Assembly (NCBI RefSeq): GCF_023715585.1
Contig: NZ_JAMBOK010000001.1
Span: 620,001 to 684,000, forward strand
Origin: Sporosarcina luteola
GTDB taxonomy: Bacteria; Bacillota; Bacilli; Bacillales_A; Planococcaceae
Length of the DNA: 64,000 bases
Direction: 5' to 3'
Translations under genes and position numbers: made by a program
The notes under the pieces: generated by a model
The model's database searches: none
Told to the model about the DNA's origin: nothing
The model's input: the letters and a program-made list of their open reading frames with translations, nothing else
Shown: piece by piece, positions 1-9,124 of the stretch
Position numbering within the stretch: the stretch's first letter is position 1
Layout of the letters: each line of letters opens with the position of its first letter

Positions 1-721
1 ATATCTTCTTCACTCTGTCAGCCTCTGAACGGCGAACCAATTCATCAATGAGGATGACTAGCGAGTCAAGTCCTTCAATGGAAAATCGCTTAGCCCCGAC
101 AAATGTGCGGTGAATGAATTTCTCAAAGCCTTCGACCTTCGTAAGACGCTCTAGTAATGCTTTCTTTTCATCCTCGGAAAGTTCTACGGATAGTTCTCCG
201 TTTTCAATTTTCGATTGGATCCAAGTCCGCTCTTCTTCATCAATCACATGGGCGAATTCATAAGCAATCTTGCCCGTGTATAAGGATTTCAGATAGTTTA
301 CCGCGTCCAGTCCGCTTTCTACATGGGCGGGCGGATTTTTAACAAATAAGGAGGCTGGCATTGACTGTAAATCACTCTCGGACAAACCGTAATACGAAAG
401 TTCCAGTCGAGTTGCATCTTTGGGTCTATCGTTCAGCGGATAGATATCCGAGGCAAGATGCCCGTATGTGCGGATAGCGTCGATTAGCGTGTAGGCGGCC
501 AGAACTTTTCCGAAATTACCTTCTGGCACAGCTGACATTGCTGTATTTTGATCTGCACCCTCTATAGAAGGCGCACCGTAGCTTCTGAACATTTCAGCAA
601 GTTCGGGATCCACCGATTCGGGTGACACTTTAAACTGATCATACATTTCCATTACATACCCAAGGTTCGGACCAGCGAATACCGAATAAGGGGAACGTTG
701 GGTACCAACATTGTTCGACAT
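1..721 (-). CDS. odhA: 2-oxoglutarate dehydrogenase E1 component, N-terminal part (cut by window edge)
   Basis: The first ~240 residues of the thiamine-diphosphate E1 subunit of the 2-oxoglutarate dehydrogenase complex (TCA cycle, cytoplasm). The frame is open from the ATG at 721 to the left window edge. The N-terminus contains FAGPNLGYVMEMYDQF, followed by the E1 family's small N-terminal domain and a segment reading KFIHRTFVGAKRFSIEGLD, characteristic of OdhA/SucA. Catalytic and ThDP-binding regions lie outside the window. A GGAGG ribosome site precedes the ATG by a normal distance. The upstream region carries a palindrome over a candidate promoter. odhB would be expected downstream (leftwards), not visible here. 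Identification is by recalled family sequence, without a database search. Confidence 0.93.
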   Translation of the reverse strand, partial: MSNNVGTQRSPYSVFAGPNLGYVMEMYDQFKVSPESVDPELAEMFRSYGAPSIEGADQNTAMSAVPEGNFGKVLAAYTLIDAIRTYGHLASDIYPLNDRPKDATRLELSYYGLSESDLQSMPASLFVKNPPAHVESGLDAVNYLKSLYTGKIAYEFAHVIDEEERTWIQSKIENGELSVELSEDEKKALLERLTKVEGFEKFIHRTFVGAKRFSIEGLDSLVILIDELVRRSEADRVKKI

Positions 722-782
722 GTAAAATGACCTCCACATTTTGCCTATTGGCATGTTGTGTTTCTATTTTTTATCCGTATCC

Positions 783-826
783 ATATTACCACGCAAATAA
801 TAGAACGGGAAGGGATTAGTTCTATT
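783..826 (-). promoter_or_regulatory. Candidate odhA promoter overlapped by a palindrome
   Basis: On the minus strand TTCCCG (806-811) and TAATAT (783-788) are 17 bases apart, a plausible sigma-A promoter with a weak -35. A perfect 8-base inverted repeat, AATAGAAC (799-806) and GTTCTATT (819-826), with a 12-base gap, covers the -35 region. This is the geometry of a repressor operator. The cognate regulator is not identifiable from the sequence. Confidence 0.4.
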
Positions 827-919
827 TTATTGACATATTGGCATTCTACAAAAATAGATTCCTTTTTATTTATTTGCAACTCTCTTTTTCAACTTACACT
901 TTACAAAATCCTGTTCCAG

Positions 920-1996
920 CTAATTTTTGTGTGAAAGGATTAACTCCACCATCGTTTCAGGGGATTTCGTGTGTGAGACTTTTCTCATATTCGATACAAG
1001 ATAATCCCGATTGTCCCTTAATGATGTGAATAGTTCAGCGATGGAGTTTTCACCCAGCTCTTCTTCTTGGATCACCTTTGCTATGCCTAGTGATTCGAAA
1101 AGGGAAGCATTTAATAACTGATCCCCCCTGCTTTGTGAAGCGGATAAGGGAATTAGCAGCATCGGTTTTAAGACGGACAGCAATTCAAATATTGCATTTG
1201 ATCCCGCACGTGATACTGCATAATCGGATGCCGCCAATAAATGCGGCAGCCCTTGAGTGACGTATTCAAACTGTGTGTAGCCTTTCATCGGCTCCAGAGA
1301 CTCTTCAATATTCCCTTTGCCGCAAAGATGGATGACTTCAAAATGTTCAAGTACAGCATCCAATTCACTTCGCACGGCGTTATTGAGCAATGCTGATCCT
1401 TGGCTGCCCCCCATGACGATAACTACCGGTTTTTCTCCTGTCAATCCCGCGATCCGCAACCCTTCGTTCCTGTCTCCTTGGAATATTTCAGGTCTGATGA
1501 TAGCACCTGCGCAAGTTGCTTTTCCAGCAGGTACATAATCAAGCGTCTGCTCGAAGACAGTATAAATATGTTTGGAAAACGGAAGAGCCAGTTTGTTTGC
1601 AAGTCCTGGAGTAACGTCCGATTCATGAACGACGACTGGAATCTTTGCTAGCTTTGCTGCTAAAACGACAGGCACGGAAACAAATCCGCCCTTTGAGAAA
1701 ATAATTTCCGGCTGTACCTTGCGCAATATCGAATAAGCCTGGAGAACCCCAGCTCCTACACGGAATGGATCAGAAAAATTCTTCATGGAAAAATAACGTC
1801 TTAACTTACCGCTTTGGATTGCATGATAGGTCACTTCGCGGTGACCGTCTTTTATCAATTCTTTTTCGATGCCATTATGGGAACCGATATAATGGATTTC
1901 ATATCCTTTTTCAATAAATACGGGTATTAGTGCTTCATTTACCGACACATGACCTGCAGTGCCGCCCCCGGTTAGTAATACGACAGGCCGTTTCAT
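920..1996 (-). CDS. murG: MurG-type UDP-GlcNAc:lipid I N-acetylglucosaminyltransferase
   Basis: GT28 glycosyltransferase that would transfer GlcNAc to undecaprenyl-diphospho-muramoylpentapeptide (lipid I to lipid II) at the inner membrane face. Visible motifs: GGGTAGH at residues ~10-16, HESDVTPGLAN near 125, GGSQGS near 195 (nucleotide-diphosphate site) and SRAGSNAIFELL near 265. Length (358 aa) is normal for MurG. The ATG at 1996 is preferred over the one at 2002: GAGGTG (2004-2009) is 7 bases from the former and only 1 base from the latter. The gene stands alone beside odhA, not in a dcw cluster, so it may be a second murG copy, as many bacilli carry; the main copy is not in this window. 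Confidence 0.85.
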   Translation of the reverse strand: MKRPVVLLTGGGTAGHVSVNEALIPVFIEKGYEIHYIGSHNGIEKELIKDGHREVTYHAIQSGKLRRYFSMKNFSDPFRVGAGVLQAYSILRKVQPEIIFSKGGFVSVPVVLAAKLAKIPVVVHESDVTPGLANKLALPFSKHIYTVFEQTLDYVPAGKATCAGAIIRPEIFQGDRNEGLRIAGLTGEKPVVIVMGGSQGSALLNNAVRSELDAVLEHFEVIHLCGKGNIEESLEPMKGYTQFEYVTQGLPHLLAASDYAVSRAGSNAIFELLSVLKPMLLIPLSASQSRGDQLLNASLFESLGIAKVIQEEELGENSIAELFTSLRDNRDYLVSNMRKVSHTKSPETMVELILSHKN

Positions 1997-2112
1997 GGCC
2001 ATTCACCTCATCTATTCTCAAATATAAGAATTCACCTTTATGAACTCCATAGTCATTATAGCAAACGAACCATGGTACAATGGGGGTAATTTTGGATTAA
2101 AGGATGATTTAC

Positions 2113-3459
2113 TTGCAAACTACCGTTCCATTGAAAAGAAAACCGTTCAAACTGGCGACCATTGTTATGCCGATACTCATTACACAGGTTGCCCTCTACA
2201 TGATTACCTTCTTCGACATTCTTATGACGGGGCGATACGATACATACCACCTTGCGGGCGTGACAATTGGTTCTTCGTTCTGGGTGCCTGTCTATACTGG
2301 CCTAGCCGGCATCTTGATGGGGCTTACGCCCATTATCGCCCAGCTAATAGGTTCACGACGGAAAGAAGATGTGAAATTTACAGTTCAGCAAGGTCTCTAC
2401 GTGTCTATCGCCCTAGCTGCTATCGTATTTCTGATCATTCGATATGGTGTTTCACCGATCCTCGAATCGATGCCACTTGAACAAGAAGTCCGTATTGTAG
2501 CTGCCGACTACCTGGAAGCCATGAGCTTGGGACTGTTTCCGCTATTTGCATACACCGTTTTACGCTGTTATTTCGATGCACTCGGCGCTACACGAGTCTC
2601 AATGGCTATCATTCTGTTATCAGCGCCACTAACCATTTTCACGAATTATCTTCTTATTTACGGAAACTGGGGCTTTCCTGAATTAGGTGGTGTCGGAGCA
2701 GGTTATGCAGCTGCAATCACCTATTGGCTCATTTTTTTCATTGCCTATGGTGTCGCTTGGAAACACAGATCGTTCAGCGAATACCAGCTATTCACAAAAT
2801 GGGGCAAGCTCTCATTTGTAAGGTGGAAGGAAATACTATTCATCGGCGTGCCGATCGGGATTTCAATATTTGTCGAAACGAGCATCTTTTCTGCGGTTAC
2901 ATTGATGATGAGTAACTATTCGACCACTGTTATATCGGCACATCAGGTTGCCCTAAATTTCTCGTCTCTACTCTATATGATTCCTTTGAGCATTTCGATG
3001 GGCGCAACAATTCTAGTCGGACAGTCTGTTGGCGCTGGGCAGTTCCGTGATGCGAAGCAATACAGCTTTTTAGCTGTCGGTCTTGCCATTGCCTTCAGTG
3101 CCGTGGCCATCATCATCCTCCTTATCTTCCGGGAGCAAATCGCCTCTCTCTATACGACTGACGTCCGCATTATTGGAATGGCGGCCCAGTTCCTCATCTA
3201 TGCGGCGCTCTTTCAATTATCGGATGCAATCCAAGCACCCGTCCAAGGCGCGTTGCGCGGATATAAAGATGTCAATATGACATTCATAATGGCGATCATG
3301 TCTTATTGGGTGCTCGGTTTGCCTATCGGATACCTTTTGGCGACATTTAGCGACTTAGGCCCGTTCGGCTACTGGGTCGGTCTCATTTCAGGTCTGACGG
3401 TCGGAGCACTCGCACTGACACTCCGTCTGCTCCACATTCAGAAAAAGAAATTCAGTTAA
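2113..3459 (+). CDS. MATE family multidrug/Na+ (H+) antiporter
   Basis: Multidrug and toxic compound extrusion protein of the NorM type: 448 residues and about 12 hydrophobic segments in two similar halves. It would export cationic drugs in exchange for Na+ or H+ across the cytoplasmic membrane. Typical features are the early VMPILITQ...FFDILMTGR segment and the mid-protein ISAHQVALNFSS segment, which is conserved in MATE carriers. I chose TTG at 2113 because AAGGA ends 8 bases before it, whereas the in-frame ATG at 2104 overlaps that ribosome site. It is a single-gene unit closed by a hairpin terminator shared with the convergent germination operon. Substrate cannot be told from sequence. 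Confidence 0.85.
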   Translation: MQTTVPLKRKPFKLATIVMPILITQVALYMITFFDILMTGRYDTYHLAGVTIGSSFWVPVYTGLAGILMGLTPIIAQLIGSRRKEDVKFTVQQGLYVSIALAAIVFLIIRYGVSPILESMPLEQEVRIVAADYLEAMSLGLFPLFAYTVLRCYFDALGATRVSMAIILLSAPLTIFTNYLLIYGNWGFPELGGVGAGYAAAITYWLIFFIAYGVAWKHRSFSEYQLFTKWGKLSFVRWKEILFIGVPIGISIFVETSIFSAVTLMMSNYSTTVISAHQVALNFSSLLYMIPLSISMGATILVGQSVGAGQFRDAKQYSFLAVGLAIAFSAVAIIILLIFREQIASLYTTDVRIIGMAAQFLIYAALFQLSDAIQAPVQGALRGYKDVNMTFIMAIMSYWVLGLPIGYLLATFSDLGPFGYWVGLISGLTVGALALTLRLLHIQKKKFS

Positions 3460-3463
3460 TAAG

Positions 3464-3497
3464 AAACCCGCGGTGCTTTTAGCTCGCGGGTTTTCCT
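3464..3497. terminator. Bidirectional Rho-independent terminator
   Basis: A perfect 9-base stem, AAACCCGCG (3464-3472) with CGCGGGTTT (3485-3493), with a 12-base loop and T-runs. It sits between the convergent MATE gene and the gerC-like gene, whose stop lies at 3498. Confidence 0.8.
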
Positions 3498-4580
3498 TTA
3501 ATTCAATATGCCGGTTCTTGTAATTTCAGCCTCAACTTTTACATTGATCTCGAGTTCGGCAAATGTATCTTGCCACTTTCCTTTTTTCCATAACTGAGGA
3601 TGGAACGCACGGACAGTTCTGCCAAAGCCGACAGGGTCACTTTTCGCTTCCTGCAATTTCTTGACCACGTCATTAAAATCCTTTGTCAGCTCTTTTGAAA
3701 GAAAATCCTCCAATTCTTTCCTAGATCTTTCTTTATCTAGATGATCGAACGCAAACTCATTGACACTGAATTTCATTTTATACGTTGCATGGATTGAATT
3801 CCCTGTTATGACCCATTTTTTTTTGACCTTATTTTGTGTGACAGTAACCGGATAGTCTTTATCCTCTTTTTTCCACTTGTATGTAAACATAGCACTTTTT
3901 CCAGGCTTCTTTTTAAGAATTTGAATTATGGTCGACTCCTTCGCATTCAATGTATGCCCAGAAAAAACTTTATCGCTGAATAAAGCGACCCCTTCCACCC
4001 CAGGTGTGCCAGTCGCTTCGGACATTTTCATATACGGCAATTGAAGATCAATTCCTTCATCGAGCAGCAATCGGGCAGCACTTTGAATATTAATGTCTGG
4101 AATAACTGAATCTAATTCAGCAGTTTTCAAATTTGCTTCGTAATAATCGGGGAGCTCTTTGCCCATATTCTCAGTTTTTTTATGATATTGGGCCAAATCC
4201 CCTTCCACCACGACCAAGCGACCGCTCAATCGGGTACGTGGCATCCTGTAAGCGATGTCGAAAGTCTCAATAGGATTCGTTTTCGCAGCTTCAGTTGTGA
4301 GAAGTACAACTAATACTTGTGAAGGATCGAGTAATTCGCCGGTTTTTCGATTGGCATCAAGCCGAGTATCCTCAATTGAAACACCACTTCCTTGTATTGT
4401 CGAAAAACTGATGCTATCGGGCTTAGCGACTACAGCATGCGTGAAGTATCCCGTCCAGCTTCCTTGTTTCCCGTCATAAGCAATCAGCGGAACAATTGTA
4501 ATGTCTTTGAATAGCCGTTCATCCCAGCATCCTACCAGAAGAAAAGAACAAACGATCGAAATAAGAATGATTTTTTTCAT
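3498..4580 (-). CDS. Ger(x)C family spore germination lipoprotein
   Basis: Third subunit of a GerA-type nutrient germinant receptor, anchored by a lipid to the outer face of the spore inner membrane. The 360-residue protein starts with a short lipoprotein signal peptide ending in the lipobox LLVGC (Cys ~18), followed directly by WDE, the typical GerAC start. A conserved C-terminal domain is visible (ELTKDFNDVVKKLQEAKSD...FGRTVRAFHP). The ATG overlaps the stop of the upstream permease gene by 4 bases (ATGA), so translation is coupled. The order A-B-C of the operon is the common one. The germinant recognised is unknown. Confidence 0.93.
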   Translation of the reverse strand: MKKIILISIVCSFLLVGCWDERLFKDITIVPLIAYDGKQGSWTGYFTHAVVAKPDSISFSTIQGSGVSIEDTRLDANRKTGELLDPSQVLVVLLTTEAAKTNPIETFDIAYRMPRTRLSGRLVVVEGDLAQYHKKTENMGKELPDYYEANLKTAELDSVIPDINIQSAARLLLDEGIDLQLPYMKMSEATGTPGVEGVALFSDKVFSGHTLNAKESTIIQILKKKPGKSAMFTYKWKKEDKDYPVTVTQNKVKKKWVITGNSIHATYKMKFSVNEFAFDHLDKERSRKELEDFLSKELTKDFNDVVKKLQEAKSDPVGFGRTVRAFHPQLWKKGKWQDTFAELEINVKVEAEITRTGILN

Positions 4581-5596
4581 TTCTGCTTCCTCCGATTCAT
4601 AAGGATCACGATAAGCGGAATGAATAGGCCAAAAACAAGATAAAGATAAATGATTACGTCATTCAGTTTTTCAACAAATCCCTTGGACAAGAAAAACAAT
4701 GGCAACAGCACAAGAAATATGTGCCAAATGATTGTATCCCTTTTTTGATGCTCGTTGAAATGTAGCCGGTGAACATACAATGCGGCAAAGGATATGATTA
4801 CAATGGTGATTATGGTCCAAACCGTCCAAATATATAAGAAAAAAAGATCGAGGCGCTCAACAAAAGTCACTTCCTGGGCCTTTAACAGAAATAAGAGCGG
4901 TTCAGGAAGCCTTTCTAATCCGCGGGGTGTGTAATATAAAATCACTATGAGCACAGAGAAAAAAAAGAATGTAAACCATAATATTTGGTAGAAAAATAAT
5001 GGGCGGCCTTTTATTTTTTGTTTGCTATCAACATGCTTTCTAAAAAACACATATAATTCACTGCCTATGAAAGCGATTTGTGCTTTCAGGAATCCTTTTG
5101 CCCATTCCGCACCCGTCGACTCCCCGAAGGGAAAAAGATTCGTCCAGACCAAATCCTTCCAAGCGAATTGCAGGAAAATGACAAAGACAAAGATAAGCGG
5201 AATCAGCATGACAGATAAATTGATCACCGTTTCTGCCCTGCTCAAATTCGCATAGAGAGAGACAGTTACTAACACTGCAATAACAATAATTTGTGGAGTT
5301 TCCGGAAACCCCCATACCGCTAATGTATAGTCGATATATGCCATATAAACGATGGTCAAAAAGAGCCAGTAAATTTTGTATAACCACCCAACAAACGGTC
5401 CAATCTTAAAATTCTTATAATTTCTTTCATAAAAGAGCAACAGCATATAGTGCAAAGCTCCAGCAACGATGAATACAAGCCATGCATCCCTTCCAGCAGC
5501 ATTGACAAAAGGCGATGGGAAAGAGAAGAACGATGATCCTGACTGGACAACAAACAGAATGAGGAAAAATTGATTTCTGGATAGATTGAAGTTCAA
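4577..5596 (-). CDS. GerB family germination permease (GerAB type)
   Basis: Integral membrane subunit of the germinant receptor, in the APC-superfamily-like spore germination permease family (GerAB/YndE). The 339-residue protein has about ten hydrophobic segments and begins with the family-typical N-terminus with QFFLILFVVQSGSSFF. The GerAB family is known to form the ligand-binding pocket. It overlaps the preceding A-subunit gene at 5593-5596 and the following C-subunit gene at 4577-4580, giving a tightly coupled three-gene operon. Expression is expected in the forespore (sigma-G), but I could not identify a convincing sigma-G promoter upstream of the first gene. Confidence 0.92.
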   Translation of the reverse strand: MNFNLSRNQFFLILFVVQSGSSFFSFPSPFVNAAGRDAWLVFIVAGALHYMLLLFYERNYKNFKIGPFVGWLYKIYWLFLTIVYMAYIDYTLAVWGFPETPQIIVIAVLVTVSLYANLSRAETVINLSVMLIPLIFVFVIFLQFAWKDLVWTNLFPFGESTGAEWAKGFLKAQIAFIGSELYVFFRKHVDSKQKIKGRPLFFYQILWFTFFFFSVLIVILYYTPRGLERLPEPLLFLLKAQEVTFVERLDLFFLYIWTVWTIITIVIISFAALYVHRLHFNEHQKRDTIIWHIFLVLLPLFFLSKGFVEKLNDVIIYLYLVFGLFIPLIVILMNRRKQK

Positions 5597-7029
5597 TTTC
5601 TTCCCCGCCTTTTCCGCCTGCCAGTGCCGTGTGTAAATGTTTGTTGTTGCTTATGATTTTTAAAGTAGGGAATCCTGAAGAATATATTCTTAAAACGGGA
5701 AGGGTCAAATGGCACGACAGGTGACAAATAAGGTTGGCTCAGCGATGACCTGTTCATCAAATGGATAAATAAGATGATTGTCCCAATAGCAATACCGAAA
5801 AAACCGAATAATGTAGCAGCCAACATGAATGGAAATCGGATAATCCGAATTGTCGTGTTCATTTCAACACTTGGAACAACAAAGCTTGAAATTGCAGTCA
5901 TTGCGACAACGACAACCATTAAATTAGACACGAGACCTGCATTGACGATTGCATCTCCGATAACTAATCCCCCGACGATACCAATTGTAGGACCAATCGG
6001 TGCGGGTAGCCGAATTGTTGCCTCCCGGATGACTTCTATAAATAGCTCCACAATAAGTGCTTCAACAATTGGACGGTACGGGATAAATTCCACAGCTGTT
6101 TTCACTTTCATACTTAGATCATACGGTAGTACCTCCGAATGGAAACCGACCACAGCGATATAATATGCAGGTAGAAATACTGCTATAACGAAGCTGAATA
6201 TCCTCAACATGCGAAAGAAAGAGCTGACAATTACACGTCCATTAAAATCGTCCGGCGTTTCGTAAAATGAAAAAAAATTGACAGGTGCAATTAACGCCGA
6301 GGGTGATTGGTCGGTGAAAAGCACAATTTTTCCTTCCAATAAATTTGCAACGGCACGATCTGGTCTTTCCGTGTTCAAAAACTGTGGAAATGGGGACCAA
6401 AGTGAATCTTCCAAATAATCCTCTATTTGACCTATGCTGTAGATCTTTGTTCGATCTATATTTTCAAGACGTGATTTAACTTCGTTTACGACATCCTTAT
6501 CCGCGATTGACTCGATAAAAACATAGGTAACTTTCGTATTTGTATCTTCCCCAAGCTTTACATCTTTCACAACTAAATCAGAAATTAAGAGATGCTTTCG
6601 GATAAGCGAAATATTTTTGTCGATGCTTTCCACGAAACCTTCATGGGCCCCGCGAATAACAATTTCATTATTCGGCTCGGTCGTTGAACGAACCTCAAAC
6701 GAAGGGATTGTAATCGTCAATAGCAGATTTGTGGCTGGGAAAAAAATTGCAACAAATCCATTTGTAACAGTTTTTATCAGTTTCGGTACTGAAAATGCTT
6801 CTACACTAGAGGTAGCGGTTCCAGCCCAATTTGGAAGCTCAGCAATTGAACGAAGTCGTAGAATCTCAATCTGCTTGTTCACTTCGCTGCTTTCCGTCAT
6901 TGTACTGAGAAAACAAACAATGCCGTCTCCATCTTTCCAAGAGATTTTCCGCACAATAAGATCTGCGGAATCATGGAAAAGGTTTTGTATATATAAAATC
7001 AAACTATCATTCGATTTTACGTCATCCAT
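5593..7029 (-). CDS. GerA family germination receptor subunit A
   Basis: First gene of the ger operon. 478 residues: a long soluble N-terminal domain (~1-240), then membrane helices in the C-terminal half, including the FLPAYYIAV segment and the helix with RLPAPIGPTIGIVGGLVIG, both hallmarks of GerAA proteins. In other bacilli this subunit oligomerises and is part of the ion channel formed by germinosome receptors. The longest frame begins with GTG at 7038, but that GTG lies inside the ribosome site. ATG at 7029 is 6 bases downstream of GAGGTG and is the better start. The C-terminal tail is basic and ends with the ATGA overlap into the permease gene. Confidence 0.93.
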   Translation of the reverse strand: MDDVKSNDSLILYIQNLFHDSADLIVRKISWKDGDGIVCFLSTMTESSEVNKQIEILRLRSIAELPNWAGTATSSVEAFSVPKLIKTVTNGFVAIFFPATNLLLTITIPSFEVRSTTEPNNEIVIRGAHEGFVESIDKNISLIRKHLLISDLVVKDVKLGEDTNTKVTYVFIESIADKDVVNEVKSRLENIDRTKIYSIGQIEDYLEDSLWSPFPQFLNTERPDRAVANLLEGKIVLFTDQSPSALIAPVNFFSFYETPDDFNGRVIVSSFFRMLRIFSFVIAVFLPAYYIAVVGFHSEVLPYDLSMKVKTAVEFIPYRPIVEALIVELFIEVIREATIRLPAPIGPTIGIVGGLVIGDAIVNAGLVSNLMVVVVAMTAISSFVVPSVEMNTTIRIIRFPFMLAATLFGFFGIAIGTIILFIHLMNRSSLSQPYLSPVVPFDPSRFKNIFFRIPYFKNHKQQQTFTHGTGRRKRRGRN

Positions 7030-7116
7030 GATATTCACCTCTTGGAAAAGTATGTACCCAGTAAAAATGTTTTAAACGTTTCAGGAGTTTATGTGTGGCA
7101 ATCATCTGAATCACAT

Positions 7117-7157
7117 CAAAAAAAGTCACCCTTTGCGCCATGGCGGCACAAAGGATG
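7117..7157 (-). terminator. Terminator after the CAP-domain gene
   Basis: Read on the minus strand, an interrupted stem (AGTCA-TCCTTTG-... paired with CAAAGGG-TGACT) of about 15 pairs is followed by TTTTTTT. It lies immediately downstream of the CAP-domain gene stop and upstream of the ger operon. Confidence 0.7.
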
Positions 7158-7172
7158 ACTCTTTAATTGTGT

Positions 7173-7976
7173 TTATTTTTGGATGAACTGTTGTGTCCAA
7201 TAGTTACCGTTTGCATCGTAACCAATGCCGATATGAGTGAAGTTCGGTGTCAAGATGTTTTGTCTGTGACCCGGGGACTCCATCCAAGCTTTCACAACTT
7301 CTTCAGCAGAACGCTGACCCATTGCGATGTTTTCAGCAGCAGAACGGTATGTAACGCCGTTCGCTTTCATTTGGTCAAAAGGAGAGCCGTATGTCGGGCT
7401 CGTATGGGAGAAGTAATTTTTAGTCGCCATGTCTGTTGATTTTTGACGTGCAGAGTTCATCAAATTCTTGTCGATTTGCAATGGCTGCAATCCGGCCTTT
7501 TGTCTCTCGGCATTCGTCAAATTAAGCACTGCTTGTTCAATAGCTGAGATATTTTCATTTTGAATTGTTTTCTCTGCTGGTTTTTCCTGAACAGCTGGTT
7601 TAGCTTGTTCTACTGGTTTTGGCTGTTCCATCGGTTTTGCTTGCTCCACTGGTTTAGGTTGTTCTACAGGTTTTGGCTGCTCCGCCGCTTCAGCCTGCTC
7701 ATTAGGTTTACCTTCGACCGGCTTCATAACCGGAACTTCAGATTGTTGTAGGGGAACCTCTATGTGTTTACCAAAATACTTTTCAAGTTCTTTCATGTAC
7801 GTATTTACGTATTGGGAAACCTCTTCGGAATTGTACGCAGAATAGTTCCCACCATATACATAGTACTGAACGTTTTGCACTTTCAAGTCGTTATTGCTGT
7901 AAGAAGCTTCAGCACTGTTGTTGTTCGACAATAAGAGCGCCGAACCGAGCAAGATGACTGCCATCGATTTTTTCAT
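7173..7976 (-). CDS. Secreted CAP-domain protein (YkwD/SCP-like)
   Basis: A 267-residue exoprotein. Sec signal peptide at ~1-24 (cleavage after AEA is plausible), a spacer, then a proline-rich low-complexity block at ~90-135 made of repeats of the form EQPKPVEQAKP, then a C-terminal CAP/SCP domain (~145-267). CAP signatures visible: HTSPTYGSPFDQM, AENIAMGQ, AWMESPGHRQNIL and the His/Glu-bearing surface they form. B. subtilis YkwD and the SafA-associated YabG/YhcS context are related; members occur on spores and cell walls, but their activity is poorly defined. Strong GGGAGGAG ribosome site. Monocistronic, with its own terminator. Repeat number in the proline-rich linker probably varies among strains. 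Confidence 0.9.
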   Translation of the reverse strand: MKKSMAVILLGSALLLSNNNSAEASYSNNDLKVQNVQYYVYGGNYSAYNSEEVSQYVNTYMKELEKYFGKHIEVPLQQSEVPVMKPVEGKPNEQAEAAEQPKPVEQPKPVEQAKPMEQPKPVEQAKPAVQEKPAEKTIQNENISAIEQAVLNLTNAERQKAGLQPLQIDKNLMNSARQKSTDMATKNYFSHTSPTYGSPFDQMKANGVTYRSAAENIAMGQRSAEEVVKAWMESPGHRQNILTPNFTHIGIGYDANGNYWTQQFIQK

Positions 7977-8166
7977 CTCTTAACTCCTCCCTTCGCAAAC
8001 TATCATAACGCATGGGAGAAGTGGAGAATCGGAATGAATTCCCAAAAAGTCCAATTAATTTCTTAACACGATGACAAAGGCGATTCCATCACAATTGAAT
8101 TGGATGGTTTTGGCTGATTCTACTATTATTTCATTGAATAGAGGGTTGACAGTCACGCCATCTCCA

Positions 8167-9066
8167 CTATTCCCTATACTCTATTTCATTGATTCCTTCC
8201 CCAATGATTACAAGTTTCGGATCCATTTTTACATATTCCGGAAGCCAGTTGACCATTCCGTATGCATATTGGAAGAGATAAGGGTTGGTTATTCCTTTAA
8301 CCGGTACGTAGCCTTTCATCCGGTACACTGTGTCTGGCAGAGATTTGACCCATGCTTCGAACTCCTCTTTATCAACCGGCTGGTCGAACGTTATCAGCTT
8401 GGATGCCAATGTCAGGTTCCGACCGGAAACGATGGAATCCTTTGTCGGTTTTGGAGCATTGCTGAGCATTTCTTCGATGAAGGAGAAAGAGATTTCTGCA
8501 TTCGTTGTCTGGATAACGGGCGCCGTATTATTGAAGTTGGAAAGTTCCATTGAAACGGTTGCTAATTCCGCTTCTGACAATAAATCAGTTTTATTAGCTA
8601 AGAGAACATGTGCATGGCGAATCTGTTCCATGAATAATGATCGGATCTGAGGCGACATCTTATCCCTTTCCAGCCATCGTTTTGCGTCTGCCACAGTTAC
8701 AATTCCTTTGAAATGCAGCCTTTCTGCGAAAATAGGCGAAAAAACAGCGTCCAACGCTTCAACAGGATGAGCTGCACCAGTCGTCTCAATCAGTATGACA
8801 TCAATGTCATCATTCTCTTCCAATAGTCCTTGTAGCTGTGCCTCTGTCTTTTCAGAGCCGGTACAACAAATGCATCCATTTAAAAGTTCTTTCAATGGTA
8901 TGTCTTTTTCCTTTCCAACTGTATCGGAGTCGATTGAAATAGATCCGAATTCGTTCATGAAAATTGCCGGTTTTTTTCCTTGTTCTTTTAGTTGGGAAAT
9001 CAAATTCAGTAATAATGATGTTTTACCGCTGCCTAAAAAACCGCTTAACAAATATACGTCAATCAT
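8167..9066 (-). CDS. COG0523 (CobW/ZNG1-like) G3E GTPase, putative metallochaperone
   Basis: P-loop GTPase of the G3E/COG0523 family: Walker A GFLGSGKTS at ~9-17, the metal-binding GCICC at ~64-68, the ETTGAAHP switch near 94, and the guanine-specificity NKTD near 158, followed by a CobW C-terminal domain (~200-299). The family delivers zinc, cobalt or other metals to client enzymes using GTP hydrolysis. Length 299 aa is normal. It starts just after the terminator of the ctpA-like gene, so it seems independently transcribed. No Zur-type operator was recognised upstream, which would have argued for zinc limitation. The metal remains unassigned. Confidence 0.88.
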   Translation of the reverse strand: MIDVYLLSGFLGSGKTSLLLNLISQLKEQGKKPAIFMNEFGSISIDSDTVGKEKDIPLKELLNGCICCTGSEKTEAQLQGLLEENDDIDVILIETTGAAHPVEALDAVFSPIFAERLHFKGIVTVADAKRWLERDKMSPQIRSLFMEQIRHAHVLLANKTDLLSEAELATVSMELSNFNNTAPVIQTTNAEISFSFIEEMLSNAPKPTKDSIVSGRNLTLASKLITFDQPVDKEEFEAWVKSLPDTVYRMKGYVPVKGITNPYLFQYAYGMVNWLPEYVKMDPKLVIIGEGINEIEYRE

Positions 9067-9088
9067 CTGTAACCCTCTTTTATATATG

Positions 9089-9121
9089 AAAAGCGCCCAA
9101 CCGTTAGGAGTGGACGCTTTT
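9089..9121 (-). terminator. Terminator after the CtpA-like protease gene
   Basis: AAAAGCG (9089-9095) pairs with CGCTTTT (9115-9121), with further partial pairing inside, just downstream (leftward) of the protease stop at 9125 and before the GTPase start. Confidence 0.7.
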
Positions 9122-9124
9122 CAA

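Noticed and set aside
2040..2480. Plus-strand 146-codon frame upstream of the MATE gene
   Set aside because: It overlaps the MATE gene in another frame, has low-quality composition and no ribosome site; it is a shadow.
7029..7110. CATACT-like -10 as a sigma-G promoter for the ger operon
   Set aside because: CATACTT lies only a few bases from the ribosome site, leaving no room for a 5' leader, and no matching -35 is found at 15-18 bases.
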